Positions 33,441 to 45,600 of a DNA stretch of 64,000 bases are shown one piece after another (the first letter of the stretch is position 1; each line of letters starts with the position of its first letter). Below the pieces are notes generated by a model that made no database searches, was not told the DNA's origin, and saw only the letters and a program-made list of their open reading frames with translations. This DNA comes from Cyclaneusma minus (lineage: Eukaryota; Ascomycota; Leotiomycetes; Marthamycetales; Marthamycetaceae), in the NCBI GenBank assembly GCA_037179335.1, contig JAKZHN010000021.1, forward strand, positions 496,001 through 560,000. The letters are read 5' to 3'. The position numbers and the translations under genes are program-made.

Positions 33441-36400
33441 ATGCAATGTCTAATGGTGTACCTGGTGGCCACGATTTTCCAGCTCGTGGATGGTACAGTA
33501 AAGATTGTCGAATATGTCAACGATGCCAGGAATGCCCCAGAGGAGGCCATGCTCTTCGCGGAAGAAGCGAACGGTCTTCAGGCTTTCCTACTACGGCTGA
33601 AGAGGCGTGCCCAAGATACGCAAACGTCAGGGGTATGGCTCAATGAGACGTCCCAACTGTCTACTCCCCTCAAACAACTCAGTGTTTCCATCCAAGAACT
33701 CTTGAAGAAGGTCGAGACGAAAAAGGGATTGCATAAACTCGGCCAAAGCGTGACCTGGTTTTTCACCAAGAAGGACATCGAGAAGATCCTCCAAAGAATG
33801 GAAAGAGCAAAGCTCCTCATTAGCCTCGCTCTGAATGATGAACTTCTGTAAGAGTACAATAATGTAAAGTTTGCTATTCGTGACACTGACGTCCATTAGG
33901 CAACTCGCGCAAGCTATCAAATCTGATACGGCTCCAATCAAGGGCATTGCTTTGGAACTTCGCGCCCTGCGAACCCATGTTGACGGTACGTCTATTTACA
34001 AGCCGCTAGGGAATATAACTAACGGCAACTCTAGCGCAGGAACTTGCCCAGCAAGAGCAACGACATCAACGGTTACTTGATTTTATTGCACCCCACGATT
34101 TCTCTGCGAAGCAAGATGAGGTACTGTCGAGGCGCCAGTTGGGCACGGGGCAGTGGTTTTTGGAGGCACCGGAGTATCAACATTGGTCCAAGAGTTCTGG
34201 TGCCAGTTTGTGGTGCCCAGGAATTCGTAAGTTGATAACCTGAACGACATCTGTATAATCGCTGTCTAGGTAGGTAGCTAACCTCCATGCTTATAGCCGG
34301 TGCTGGAAAGACTACTATAGTGTAAGAGGCTGTGACTCCTTCTCAGACCACCTAAGCTAATTCAATTCTAGGTCAATCCTTATAGATGCCCTGCAGCGAT
34401 CTGTTCAAAACGACCCTACTACTGCAGTAATATGGGTTTACTGCGATTATCGCGAGAAGCAGAACCATAGCGCGGCCAACTTCTTAGGAAGTCTATGGAG
34501 GCAGCTAATCATCCAACGTCCGATCGACTCTGCGACGCAAGACCAGTTGACAAAGGAATACATGAAGCCAAAACACCGGCCCCGAGTCGACGAAATGCGA
34601 GGACTGCTCTACACTGAGATCAGCCGGTACTCGAAGGTTTTCATTGTGGTGGATGCTTTGGATGAGTGTCTTCCCGACTCCCAGGAGGCGCTTCTTGGCC
34701 TCTTGAATTCGATGAAGCCAATGGCATCTCTTCTGGTTACTTCGCGCTTTGGCGTGGAGAGTCTAGAAGATAAACCTGAGGCTATGAGGATGTTGGAGAT
34801 CCGAGCTAGTGTGCCTGATCTGAAAGACTATATCAAGGGCCGCATTTCCTCAGGGACAGACTTGTCTAAGAACGTGGCCAGGAAGCCTGGTCTTGCAGAA
34901 GAAATTACGAGCATCGTGAGCGAGAGATCACAAGGCATGTAAGTATCAAAAGCGCACTCATTGGTCCATCATCAAAAATGCTTGCTGATATAGATTCAGG
35001 TTTCTGCTAGCCCAGCTTCATATGGACTCGCTTGTCTTCAAGCTTACTCCTATAAGGGTCCAAAAAGCTTTGAAAAACCTGCCTCAAGGACAAGGAGGGA
35101 CCTTGCTAGCTAAGACATACGACGAAGCACTTTCCAGGATTGAAGGCCAACATCCTGAGCACCTGCAATTGGCAGAGCGAATACTCTCATGGCTCTGCTA
35201 CGCAGTCACACCGCTGAAATCTGAAGAGCTACTGTGTGCCCTGTCGATTGAAGAAGATGAAGAAACACCCGATGATGGTTTCACTGAGAAGAGTATCTTG
35301 ACCAAGTTCTGCGCAGGTCTCGTGACCATTGACACCCGGACTCATATCATCCAATTCGTGCACCAAACCACACAAGAATATTTCGAAACCATCCGCGCTA
35401 CTCGGTTTCCCTCGGGGAATTCTTACCTCGCCACAACCTGTCTGACATACCTCCGATTTCCTGTATTCAAGGTCAACATCGCTGATGACTACTACAATGA
35501 GAGAATTAGCAAAGATCTATGCACCAAGATAGATCGACACCCTTTCGCAATATACGCGGCTGCGCACTGGGGAGATCATGCTCGGGCATCCGGTTCAGCG
35601 GAAGTGCTAGAGACCGTGCTGGAGTTCTTCAAAGCAGAGGCCAATTTTGCATTTTCCATCCAGCTACTTATGCTGTTCACCATCAACAATTTCGAAGTAT
35701 ACAAACTTGAATTTCATGAGCTCGTCAAAAGGTTCATGAAAGACAGGGGTATTTCTATCGCCGTCAAAAGCCTGAATGTGGCAGCGTATTTCGGCTTGGA
35801 TGACATAGTCCGCACCATTCTCGAGGAGCATCCAGGGATTATTGTCGAGTCTGAAGAGCCGTGGCTTGGGACTGTATTGGCTTGGGCTGCGGTAGGAGGT
35901 CACCCAACGACGCTCAATATCCTGTTGAGCCACCCAGATGCTGCGAGGATAGTCGACCGTCGTACAAGCCTGACGCCAAAACCTTCGATTTGCGCTCTCC
36001 ATCTTGCTATAATTTGCAGACGCGTCGAGTCTGTTCGGCTGCTTCTGGAGAACAACGCAGATGTGCTTGTCCTCCGGGAAAATGAGGAAAGGATCAACTG
36101 TTTGCAATACGCAGTTCTATGTTCTGATCGACATACGGGTACGAAGATCCTGAACATGATTCTGGAGGCAGACAATGAGCATAAGCTCCTTACCATGCAG
36201 GATGTTTGGGGGAACTCGGCACTATCCACCGCAGCAGAGAGAAACGATCTTGATGCTTTGCGGCTTCTTTTGAGATTTCATGAAACGGCTTTCGGTGACA
36301 AACTCTTCGCTTCTGCCAAGCTGGCCGAATACCCTAGCCAGAACCCGCTATATCGTGCAGCAGCAAGAGGAGCTTGTGACACTGCACGAGCTTTGTTGAC

Positions 36401-37751
36401 GCATCGACTTGGAGATCAGCTGCTTGGCGAAACTTCCCATCAGGTGGACCCATTCGGTATAGCGGTCGCAGTGGGAAGCGCTGAGGTTATTCGAGTGTTC
36501 CTCGAGACTCGCAATAGCGAAGAATTGCTGCGAAGCGAGAGCGCCGCCGCCTCCGCTACTCCCCTAATTATTGCCACACTCAAGGGTCGGGCTAGAGTTG
36601 TCCAGTTACTACTGGAATATGCACCCCCAGATGTCTATCTGGATAAAGAAAATCGTTCTGTCCTCCATCATGCAGCGCGATCCGGATCGGTGGAGACTGT
36701 CCAAGTCGTCTTGCAGAATCACAACCTGCGGAATCTTTTGAACTCTCAGGACATTAAGGGACAGACTCCTCTCCATATCGCAATCTCGAGCGGGAATGGA
36801 GAAGTGATCGAAGAACTTCTCAAATCGCATCCAGATTTAAATATACAGGCCCAATACGGTCACGGTGCAACAGCAACACCGCTTTTGATGGCTATCAACA
36901 CTAATGACGAGATGGCGGCTTCTATGCTGATTTCTGCTGGTGCCAACGTCGACATGGGAAACAACAATGGCGTTACGCCGCTGAGCCACGCATGTCGTAA
37001 GCGATTAGCGGGCTTAGCATCGATGCTTCTTCAAGCAAAAGCTTTAATACCGCCTGATCTTGATACGGAGACCAGACAATGGGCTGAGACAGTGTCTCAA
37101 ACGGGCAATTTTATACCGAAGTCCCCGTCTGAGGTTTTTGAGGTTGCCCTCTGCCTGAAAACGGCTCTGAAGATTCCCAGTTCGCTGGTGAATGTGATTA
37201 TGGATATGGCAGAGTACTGGATCCAGGCAAATAACCGCCGCGTCGGTTCTTTTAACGTCATCGAGCTAAGTGGCAGCAACTCGGTTTATCTTCGGAGTCG
37301 GCCGATCACAGGACGCTTGTCAAAACCAGTCAAGCGTATTGTGTTCACCATTGCTAGTAATGACCAGGGGTGGAGCGACCAGAGATCTTTGTGGGGCACT
37401 TATGAACAAAGCTATACATGGTTCGAAGCGATTCATCAAGGTAGCTCCGAGCGAACCATTCCGTGCGATTTGGCAGTATCCCATACTACAAGTGGGCTAG
37501 ATACAAACGGCCCTGTGATAGTGAGGAATGTTCATGCGAAAAAGAATGCAACTACTCACACTATTACCTGGCCTCTCGAAGCTGGAGCGCTAGCATTCGA
37601 TGGCAAGGCTCGTGTTGACCAGTGGTTGGAACAGCTGCAGTCTGGCGAGCGAGTGCTGGTTGTTCCTAGGGCTAGGTTCGGGGGATGGGTAAACTCTATA
37701 CACCGGGCGGAGATCACTATTTACACGACTTGTTTGTTGGAGTTTGATTAA
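33441..37751 (+). CDS. NLR-like STAND protein: N-domain, NACHT, ankyrin repeats; six exons
   Basis: Exons 33441-33847, 33900-33985, 34035-34226, 34297-34321, 34372-34938, 35000-37751 encode 1342 aa. N-terminus: LVATIFQLVDGTVKIVEYV ... matches the fungal STAND N-terminal (Helo-like) pattern. NACHT: P-loop GIPGAGKTT (about 227-235), rebuilt across the border of a 25-nt exon, and Walker B FIVVDALDEC (about 326-335). A winged-helix-like stretch with AERILSWLCYAVTPLKSEEL and FVHQTTQEYF follows. Then come roughly ten ankyrin-type repeats (for example GQTPLHIAISSGNGEVIEEL), and a C-terminal module with IVFTIASNDQGWS and YTWFEA. It should act as a cytosolic sensor whose ligand contacts the repeats. 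An extra 5' exon cannot be excluded; the first codons (MQCLMVYL) are atypical. Confidence 0.83.
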
Positions 37752-38129
37752 CTCTTGTTGGGTAGATGGAGATTTCCTTCATTCAAGCAAAGTACTCGTA
37801 CATAATGGAAATGCTACATATGCCTCTCTGCTCTTGAGAGCCTGCTCCCATCGAGTATATAGTAATAGCCTAGTCTAAGTCTAAACGCAAAGCGCAATTC
37901 CGAAACAAACAAGACTTTTGTAAACGAAACTCCATACCGCCGCATCCCGTCATAGCCATTCATTACCACTTCATGTCCAAACAGAACTACCACCTCATCC
38001 ATCCATCAGACCTCGTAACATCGATCCGAATCTCGCAAAGTTCGTGAAAAAGAAAAAGAAAACCCCGCAAATAACCCGGCAGCCAGCGCTCGAACGTCAT
38101 CAAAATCATCAAACAAATCAAACCATCAA
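37752..38129. other. Convergent 3' intergenic region
   Basis: About 380 bases between convergent STAND and transporter genes; nothing else supported. Confidence 0.4.
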
Positions 38130-40062
38130 TCAAAAGATATCCAGCGCCTTCCTCCCGCGGAAGCGCACCAGAAAACTGAACCCACTCAAAAGCGCCGTAA
38201 CCCCCGTAAAAACAATCAAACTCCCATACGGCGTCCCATACCCCCCCTTAACCCCCATCCCCTCCCACAGTCGCAAATCCAGCAACTTCGAGCTCACCGG
38301 GCCCGAAATCACACTCCCAATACCTCGCCCACCCGCCATCAATCCCATCACCACATCAGTTTCCAAATCCGGGATTTCGCGCTTCAGGAATTTGGCGCAG
38401 CCGGTCCAGGTGCTGGAATAGCCGCCGGCGGTGAGGCCATAAAGAAAGGCAAAGAGCAGAAGGATGGGGGCGGTGGTGGAGAGGCCCCAGATTACGAAGA
38501 CGGCGATGGTGGCGAGGGCGGAGGTGACGAGGATGGCGGTGGTCACGGGGAGCCGATCTACGAGGAAGCCGATGAAGATTTGGCCGAAGATGGTGCCGGT
38601 GTTGAGGACGGGGATTACGGAGTTGACAACGGGGTAGGAGAGGTGGAGGGTGTTGGCGAAGGCTGTGTTAGATGGTGTTAGATATGGTTTCTTGAGCACT
38701 TCAAGTGGGTTGGGCGATCTGATAAGATTGAAAGTTTGAAGGGTGAAGATCTTTGGGGCGAATTGATGAAGAAAGGGGAGAGGACTTACTCAAGGCGTAG
38801 ACTGAGGGAAGAAAGTAGCCCAGTCCTTCGATGATGTTGCCAACTTCAAAGATCCAGAAACTGCCATTTTTGAGAACCGTCCCTGCGCATTTGAAGACTT
38901 GTTTGTTCGGGGTGTTGAGGGGATGGCGGGGTTTGAGGAAGATGACAAGTACAGCCATGATCACGAACTGTCAAAGGGCGAGCCGCACGTGTTAGCTTGT
39001 TTCCTCAAGCCAGAAAAAAAAGTTTTGTTCGAAACCGGTTCTTGCGATCAAGAAAGTCGCGAAAGAAAGGGGTTTCCAGGGAAGCATACCAAGACTACTG
39101 CCCAAACTCTAAGCATCACACGAAAGCCATATTGGCCAAGCCCCCATTTCATTATCAAAGGAGTAATGATGCCGCCAACTCCGAGACCGGCCCACTGGAT
39201 GCCATAAGCAATTCCTTTGCGTTCGTCAAACCAAGTGTCGATGTAGGTCAAGTAGGGACAGTAGATCAAGGCGCCGCCCATCCCGTAGATTATCCCTTGA
39301 AATACCAGAAGGAAAGTGACCGAGTTAGCAAACGAGGCAGCTATGAGCGAGCCGACCATTAAGGTTAGGCCCGCCCAAGCAGCTTTGGTTCGAAATCTGG
39401 GCCACCGCTGCAGCATCATCATGACACATGGATTCGTGAGATAGATGAGTCCCTTGGTTTTGTAAGATGAATAGCTCTTCCAGACCGTAAGGATGTAGAT
39501 TTCTTACCGTTTGAGCTGTGCCTACAGATGAGATGGCAGATGGGCTTGAGGAGAACGGTGGAGTTTGGGTGTAGTATTCTTCGAAGACGCTGTATGAGAC
39601 TGGCATGCCTGTTGAAAGTACAACAACTTAGCGGAACCGCATGAATGAAGAGACACGCAGACGAGGCTTACCAAATACAACAGCTTCAAGGACGAAGCAC
39701 CCGGCTAAGAACAGCCATGCCTCAGCGCCACGGTCCGGGGGAGGAAGCTCATCATCAGTCGGAGTCGAATGGGCATTATCAGAATTGTTCCCCTTCTCGG
39801 AGATAGCTCCGTCTCGCAAGCGTGAGGCCCGAAACAATCGAAACTTCTGACGCCTGGGGGCCTTTGGGAACAGATCGAAATTCAACTTCAGATCATTGTT
39901 CAGGTATCGCTCCAACTCCGACGATGCCCCATACTTCAAGTTGGTGATCTGGCCAGTCTCGATGTCTTCGACCTGGAATTTCTCTAGGGAACTGTTGCTG
40001 TATCCCTTCTTGTAGTCGTCTGTGGTCAGGGCGATGCCAATTTGGCTATTTCGAGGAGCCAT
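38130..40062 (-). CDS. MFS transporter, monocarboxylate (MCT) type, five exons
   Basis: Exons on the minus strand: 40062-39672, 39608-39508, 39452-39090, 38967-38790, 38662-38130; 521 aa. A long soluble N-terminus (about 110 residues) precedes about 12 hydrophobic segments. The junction G|MPVSYSVFEEYY matches the first-helix motif of fungal MCT-like carriers, with Met where Phe is usual. GLIYLTNP, YGMGGALIYCPY, WFDERKGIAYGIQWAGLGVGG and GLTAGGYSSTW follow the MCT pattern. Such carriers move monocarboxylates or related small organic acids across the plasma membrane; the substrate cannot be predicted. Two introns are comparatively long (122 and 127 nt). Confidence 0.83.
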
Positions 40063-41697
40063 GGTTTCAGATGGAAAAATAGAAACAAAACAAACGACAG
40101 GAGACTGTACAGACTGTACACAAAATTGTACAGAGACACTCCAGAGAAATCAAGAACTGACGCGCTGAGTACTTAAGTCTTCTGAGATACAAACAAACAT
40201 CATCGTAATTGCCACATTCCTTACCATGATAACCATGATAACGGCCTTGGAGGAAAGTTCGAACAGGCTGCCTCCCTTGTGACGAATGAGCCGGCCCCCT
40301 TTGATAGCGAACTACCATCGCAGCCGGCGTGGGCGGAAGTTAGAGAAGGCCATAGCCGTGAAGGCATTGCCATCTGGGTCCCTGAGACAATCGTACAGAA
40401 AGATCCCTGAAGTCGCGCGTTGTTCGCAAAATTTGCACAACGGGACAGCGCTGATTGAACAGCACATTCTCCTTGACGCTTGCCGCAGCGGGCGGGTTCC
40501 CGAGAGCTGGGTTCCTGGGTTGGATGACCTACCATTTCGCGTCATGAAGCATGCCAGGAACAACTTCGATCTTCGCGCCCTGGCTCAACAACAAGCTCCC
40601 CCGGTGGACGGCTTGAGGAGCCGCGGCTGCTCACGTTGAGTAGGCTGTTTTTGCTTGGCTCCTTGAGAGGGCTGGGTCGGCTGCGAAGAGGTTGAATTTT
40701 AAGGTTAGCAATGAAAAGCTGACCAAGACCGAGCTGGCTGCTCAGGAACGACTCCGAACAACTCGTCTCTCGATGGCTGGATCTTGATGGTTTTGCTACG
40801 TGTATTGGAGGCAGTTCAAGGAACTCTGGCCCAAATGCTCCGGGCATAACTGTTGATGTTAATCGGCGATGTTATCATGGTAGAAGCAGAGGAGTGTTGG
40901 GAGCGCATCCGTGGAGTGACGAGAAATAGCGGCCGACGTCAGTACTGGAAATACGCACCTCGGCGTAAATGTGGGCACAGATCTCACATGCCAAAACCCA
41001 ACCTCAACATCTCTCAGTCTCCTACGCTGCAAGAAGCACCGAATAGGCCAACGCCAACATGATCGACCCATTGCCAGAAATTTTATTCACTTGACATGTT
41101 GTGTGATTCCAAAGATTGTACCATTTTTTTTCCGAGTCCTTCTCGATTCACGGTACGTCTCCTTCATTCATAGTCGAGCGCATGGCGTCCTCACCCTTCA
41201 ACACTTAGAAGGTGCTCAACAAGAGATAGGCTTGCAAGTCCCAATAGTGCCCGGGCGCTGTGTATTTTCTCGATTCTTATTCCAGAGTTTCGGGTGATGT
41301 CTTGGACCTTTCCAATTATGACTCGCTTTCAATCGCTTTACGATACCTCTAGAAATTTCATTTCCTTTACCCCTTTCAGATTTTGTTTGAGAAGTCAAAT
41401 AAACAGGCCGAACGGATTCCGGGATTGCTTCGCTCAATAGCCGAGCGGTTACCCCCGTTTTTTCAAATATATGAAAGGCTCCGCTTTTCTTCTCTTGTAC
41501 CGTAAACGAACTTGGCCCTCCCGTAGCGCTAAGCCTTTCTCCCGTCGTACCTGCCCTCAAGACACATCTGCACACATATTAGTATGTGCACAATTGCAGC
41601 ACGCCATAGCCTGAGCCTCACAGTCATCAAAACATTGGAGTGAGGGTGGCCATCTTTCTACTTCACAGCAACGCCGTCGTCTTTGTGGCAGGCCAAT
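40063..41697. promoter_or_regulatory. Divergent upstream region, about 1.6 kb
   Basis: Between the MFS gene (minus) and family member B (plus). Short ORFs on both strands show no domain text. The last ~80 bases resemble the upstream region of member C (about 49910-49988), including CTGAGYCKCACA and GAGGCCATC-like stretches, so the promoter was duplicated with the gene. Confidence 0.45.
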
Positions 41698-42850
41698 ATG
41701 GCAGAGGTGAGTGTCGATCCAATCCGGTCTTCTGGATCAGGCCAAACAAACAAGCCGTTTACTAACACAGAACCAGACCATGAGCAGCCAGCAATGGGCA
41801 ACACTTCCTCTCCGGGAGAAAATGTCCAAAAACCCACGTCGTTTCTTAGAGGAGAAGAAGCTACAGCACGGAGAAGAGAGTACATTTTCGGTGGACAGAA
41901 AACACTACGTTTACTGGCTTTATGCGGTCGCTATGGAAATGAATCTCTACGAGCAAACCATTTTCGATCCAATTTGCGTCCAAGGCGACCGATTATCGAT
42001 AATTGGCTGCAGCCGCGCCGTAGTCAAAAAAAGGATTAAGAACATCGCCAGCGGAAACTACACATCGCATCGCGTGTATTCGAGTCTGCCCAACCCCTTG
42101 GAGTACGAAAACCAGATGCTGGAAAACTACAAAGAGGAGAATGCTTGGAATGTCTCGGGAGTATGGTTTATTGAGTGCCCGGAGATCTCAGCTGCAATCG
42201 GTGTTCAAAGCGATACCAGACTCCAACTCGTCATCTACCAGATCTCTTACATTGATACAACGGTAATGTGCGCGGCATTTGACTTCGGGATCATCACCGG
42301 CATTATGCGGTTCGAACGACCAGAACGGCCTGAGGAATCTGCCGTGCCGGTAGAGGGAAATCCGGCTGCCAATCCTAGACCCGTCTTGAAAGGGGATCCT
42401 TACCAGCAAGGCTACTCAGAGGGGTACCTGAAAGGAATAGAGGATGGGTACCGCCAGGGCCGCGAGAGCATGAAGAAAGAGTACGAGATGGACACTACAG
42501 ATGATGCCTACGAGGTTCCTCCGCTCAAGAACCCAGACGATCCCTTTGAGCTTTACGAGGACGATGTCGTTACTCCTGCATGTGCCACTTGGAGGTACCG
42601 CTGGAGGGGACGAGACGCTGCGACAGGGGATCTTTTGGATCCAGACGTTATGTTTGGGTCAGATGCAAGCTCCTCAACCATCGAATTTAGTGGTCCTGCG
42701 GGAATGAGGTTGAAGGGGACTATCAACTGCGGCATGTTAGCTGAGTGCACTTTCACCGGTACGAAGGTCGGTCCAGAGAGATTTGGACCTTCTCTGAGTA
42801 TCGAGAAGGAGTGGGCTACTTTCACAAGGGCCGCTCAGAATCATGTATGA
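41698..42850 (+). CDS. Family member B: short form with G-x3 repeat, two exons
   Basis: Exon 1 is only 9 nt (41698-41706, M-A-E). A 70-nt intron with a perfect TACTAAC branch site follows, then exon 2 at 41777-42850; 360 aa. It lacks the SAP-like N-terminus of members 1-3. Instead it has MSSQQWATLPL ... and MNLYEQTIFDP, RLSIIGCSRAVV, WNVSGVWFIECPE, FDFGIITGIMRFERPE. It then has a G-x3-G-x3-G-x3-G-x3-G run (GYSEGYLKGIEDGYRQG, around 42405-42458), and the shared end YRWRGRDAATG, FSGPAG and FTGTKVGP. The G-x3 run looks like the deca-GX3 motif of Yae1/Lto1-type proteins, a resemblance only. Function unknown. Confidence 0.8.
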
Positions 42851-43524
42851 TTGGAATGTAGGATCTCAGGCGTTTCCACAATCCAATGACCATTGACAGA
42901 TTTGGCGGAAGAAAATCTCGGACACGCTGGGCGCCATGTCGTCCAAATTGAGATCCTATGAGTAAATGACCCGAAAAAGTTCCGTATGTGACCAAGATAC
43001 TCGTCCTCAACCATCCAGATTGCTTGTGTTTATCCGGATGATTCCAGATAACTTGGACTATTCCCGCAATTTTGGATGCCCGAGGGCAATGGGGATTTGT
43101 CTACTCCGTCTTATAAGCGAGTTTTTCTCTACATATCCACGCTCTGCCAGTGAGTGAGCGACCCACCGATGTTCATCTTGTCATCTGAAATTGGACCGGG
43201 TATCTAGGTCTGTAGTCATGCCTTGAACTACCATCAACCTTGCTCCGAGTCTTTGAAATTGATCCAAGTTTTTGCAGTTGAACGGAGTCATTCGAGTTTG
43301 ACCAAATTACTCTGAACACGCCAAGTAACTCAGAAGACGTGGAGTTGTTTGAAAGGGGTCGGAAAATATCGACAACCATCATCCAAAATGGCATTGTGAA
43401 CATAGCCTCTAGATATCAAAAATAAAGCGCAACTCCTGTCAACACCATCACAGCCCCTACATGTCCCAAAGCGCCCTGACAATTCCTAAACCCACGCTAC
43501 ATATCCGCAAAATCCTCTGCCGTT
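42851..43524. repeat. Intergenic with degenerate ~20-bp repeats
   Basis: Between member B and the permease. At about 43195-43360, units of 19-20 bases recur (GAGTCTTTGAAATTGATCC, AAGTTTTTGCAGTTGAACGG, AGTCATTCGAGTTTGACC). Weakly inverted flanks (GATGTTCA near 43170, TGTGAACATA near 43395) hint at an old inverted-repeat element. Confidence 0.45.
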
Positions 43525-45600
43525 CTACGCCGGATCCAAATTCAACGGACTCGTACACGAAAACGCATTAATCTGCGGGTTCTGGAACGCCGTAATCAAG
43601 CTCGAAATCCCCGCATACGCACCAAGCCCACTCACACTCAGTGCTCCCAGCATATAGATGATATGCCACGCATTCAAATACCACCTCTTTGCAAAAAGCC
43701 CTCTCACCCATCTCTTAATACCGGTATCATGTCTTATAACATTCCCAGTCGCTGGATCAAATCCCTCGCCTTCTTGCATCGCGTTCTTCTGAATAAAATA
43801 GCCCAACGCGAGCCATGGTGGAAATGAATATGTAAATTGCACGAAACAGATGGCAGCAGTGACGCTCAACAGACCGAAGAAGTCGGGGATCGAGGCGGCG
43901 ATTATGAAGGCGATGATCCAGTAAAAGGGCACGATGGCTGCGTAGATGAGTTTGCCGCGGCTCTCCGTTAAGGGAGGGGCGTGGAACCATTCCATAAAGA
44001 TGTTATTGTAAATCATCTTGATTCCGATATTTCCGTAGAGCGCCGCGGCGATCAAACCCGTGATAGCAGCGAGGATGTTGCCGACTACTTGCCAGGCGTA
44101 CGGGGAGACGCCTTGGTAGGCTAGTTGGTAGGTGTATTGGCCTTGCCAGTAGTAGACGTAGCAGCCGTAGACCATGTAGCTTACGTAGATGAAGAATTGA
44201 GCGCCCCACATTGCTTTGAGGAAGTCGCGAGGGCGCTTGAGTTCGGCCATGAATTCGATGAATAACTAAATTTGGGGGGGTTGTCAGATGGGTCTGGATA
44301 AAGGGGGTGGATTTACTGACTTGTGCCCCAGCGTACGCATACACTCCTTGCATGAGCCCATTGATACCACCTGTAATCGAATTGGGGTTGGGTAGGCCGT
44401 TGTAATGCACAATGGGCGGGTAAACGCCATTGACGGGCGTGATCGAAGCCGGGTCGGTTGCAGAGCCCGCAGAGCCAAGTGTCGAGATGCCATAGTTGGG
44501 AGGGGAATGCGCAATTACGCCCATCGTAATGAACATTAATAAAACGTTCATCTTCAGTATCCAGTTAGCATGATAATGCAATAGCAGCCAAATCATTCAA
44601 CTCACAAAGACTGCTGCGTTGGCAAGTATTCCGAATTTCTGAAGAGTGCGAATCTGGCCAATACCAAAACCCAAAACGGCCCAGATGAGGCAGCAGACTG
44701 CGTAACAAAGCTTGAATTTGGAGATCTGAGAAACGGCCTGGCCGTTGGAAATAACGATGTTGCCGACGGTGAGAAGGAGCTGTATCGCTTGAAGAAAGTT
44801 GATTATGTGGCGCGCCCAGCGACCGTATATGCGCAGACCTAAGTCTGCGTAGTTCCTGCATGGGTATTCGTACGAATCGAGACCGAGGAAACAGGTACAG
44901 AGGAGCCATCCGGAGCTTGAGGAGTTTACGTTAGCATGGGATAGGTTAAGTAATTGGAATAAATCCAAGTACTTAGGAGCAGAAGATTCCGAATTCCGAC
45001 AGAGGATGGAGTTTAGATTTACTATCCTGCCAGCATACCAAACACAGTGAACAGCGCAACTCCTGGACCCCATCCAAGTGTGCCCATGGCAAATCTACAC
45101 AAGTTAGAAATCCGAGCATATCATCGTTTGCGCAGAGTTTCGTACCCAATACCAAACGGCCCAAGAATATCAGTAGTGATGAGATAGAAGCAAGCCGCTC
45201 CAGTAGCCGTTCTCACAGCTCTAGAAGCATTCGTCCACTCCGCATCAGCAATAGTTATGCGCTCCCCCCTCGGCGATCCCTTCTCATCGATTTCTTTTTC
45301 GTTTGCCGAGTCACCTGGGGCGCGGTTTTCGTTGACCACATCAATGGCCTTAACACCAGCACCGGCTTTGGTTGGGAAGAGAACTTGCATGAGACCGACT
45401 GGAGCGGCTTCGTGCTTGGCGGTTTCCTCCTCGGCGCGAGTGAGTGCGGCGTAGTATTGATATTCCTCGAATCTTACGGTATGGTCGTGAAGGCCTCGCT
45501 TCCACGGAGGAATTGGTCCTTGACGATGGTCGATCTCGGTGTCTGGCATTCTTGGATCACCTCCGTCCGCCGCCAATGCTGGGACGATTCCGGTAGCCAT
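43525..45600 (-). CDS. AAAP-family amino-acid permease (Aa_trans), five exons
   Basis: Exons on the minus strand: 45600-45146, 45094-45023, 44915-44606, 44551-44321, 44265-43525; 602 aa. A cytosolic N-terminus of ~140 residues (ITIADAEW near its end) precedes about 11 hydrophobic segments. The junctions rebuild ILGPFGIG|FAMGTLGWGPG, LAGY|SGWLLC and AGAQ|LFIEFMAEL. The order of motifs (TDILGPFGIG, LDSYEYPCRNYADLG, GQAVSQIS, FIEFMAELKRPRDF) is typical of fungal neutral amino-acid permeases of the Aa_trans family, related to N. crassa mtr. The likely role is proton-coupled uptake of neutral or aromatic amino acids at the plasma membrane. Substrate range is not decidable here. Confidence 0.85.

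Noticed and set aside
40286..40639. 117-codon plus-strand ORF upstream of the MFS gene
   Set aside because: Both strands are open here; no homology-like text and no start or splice support.
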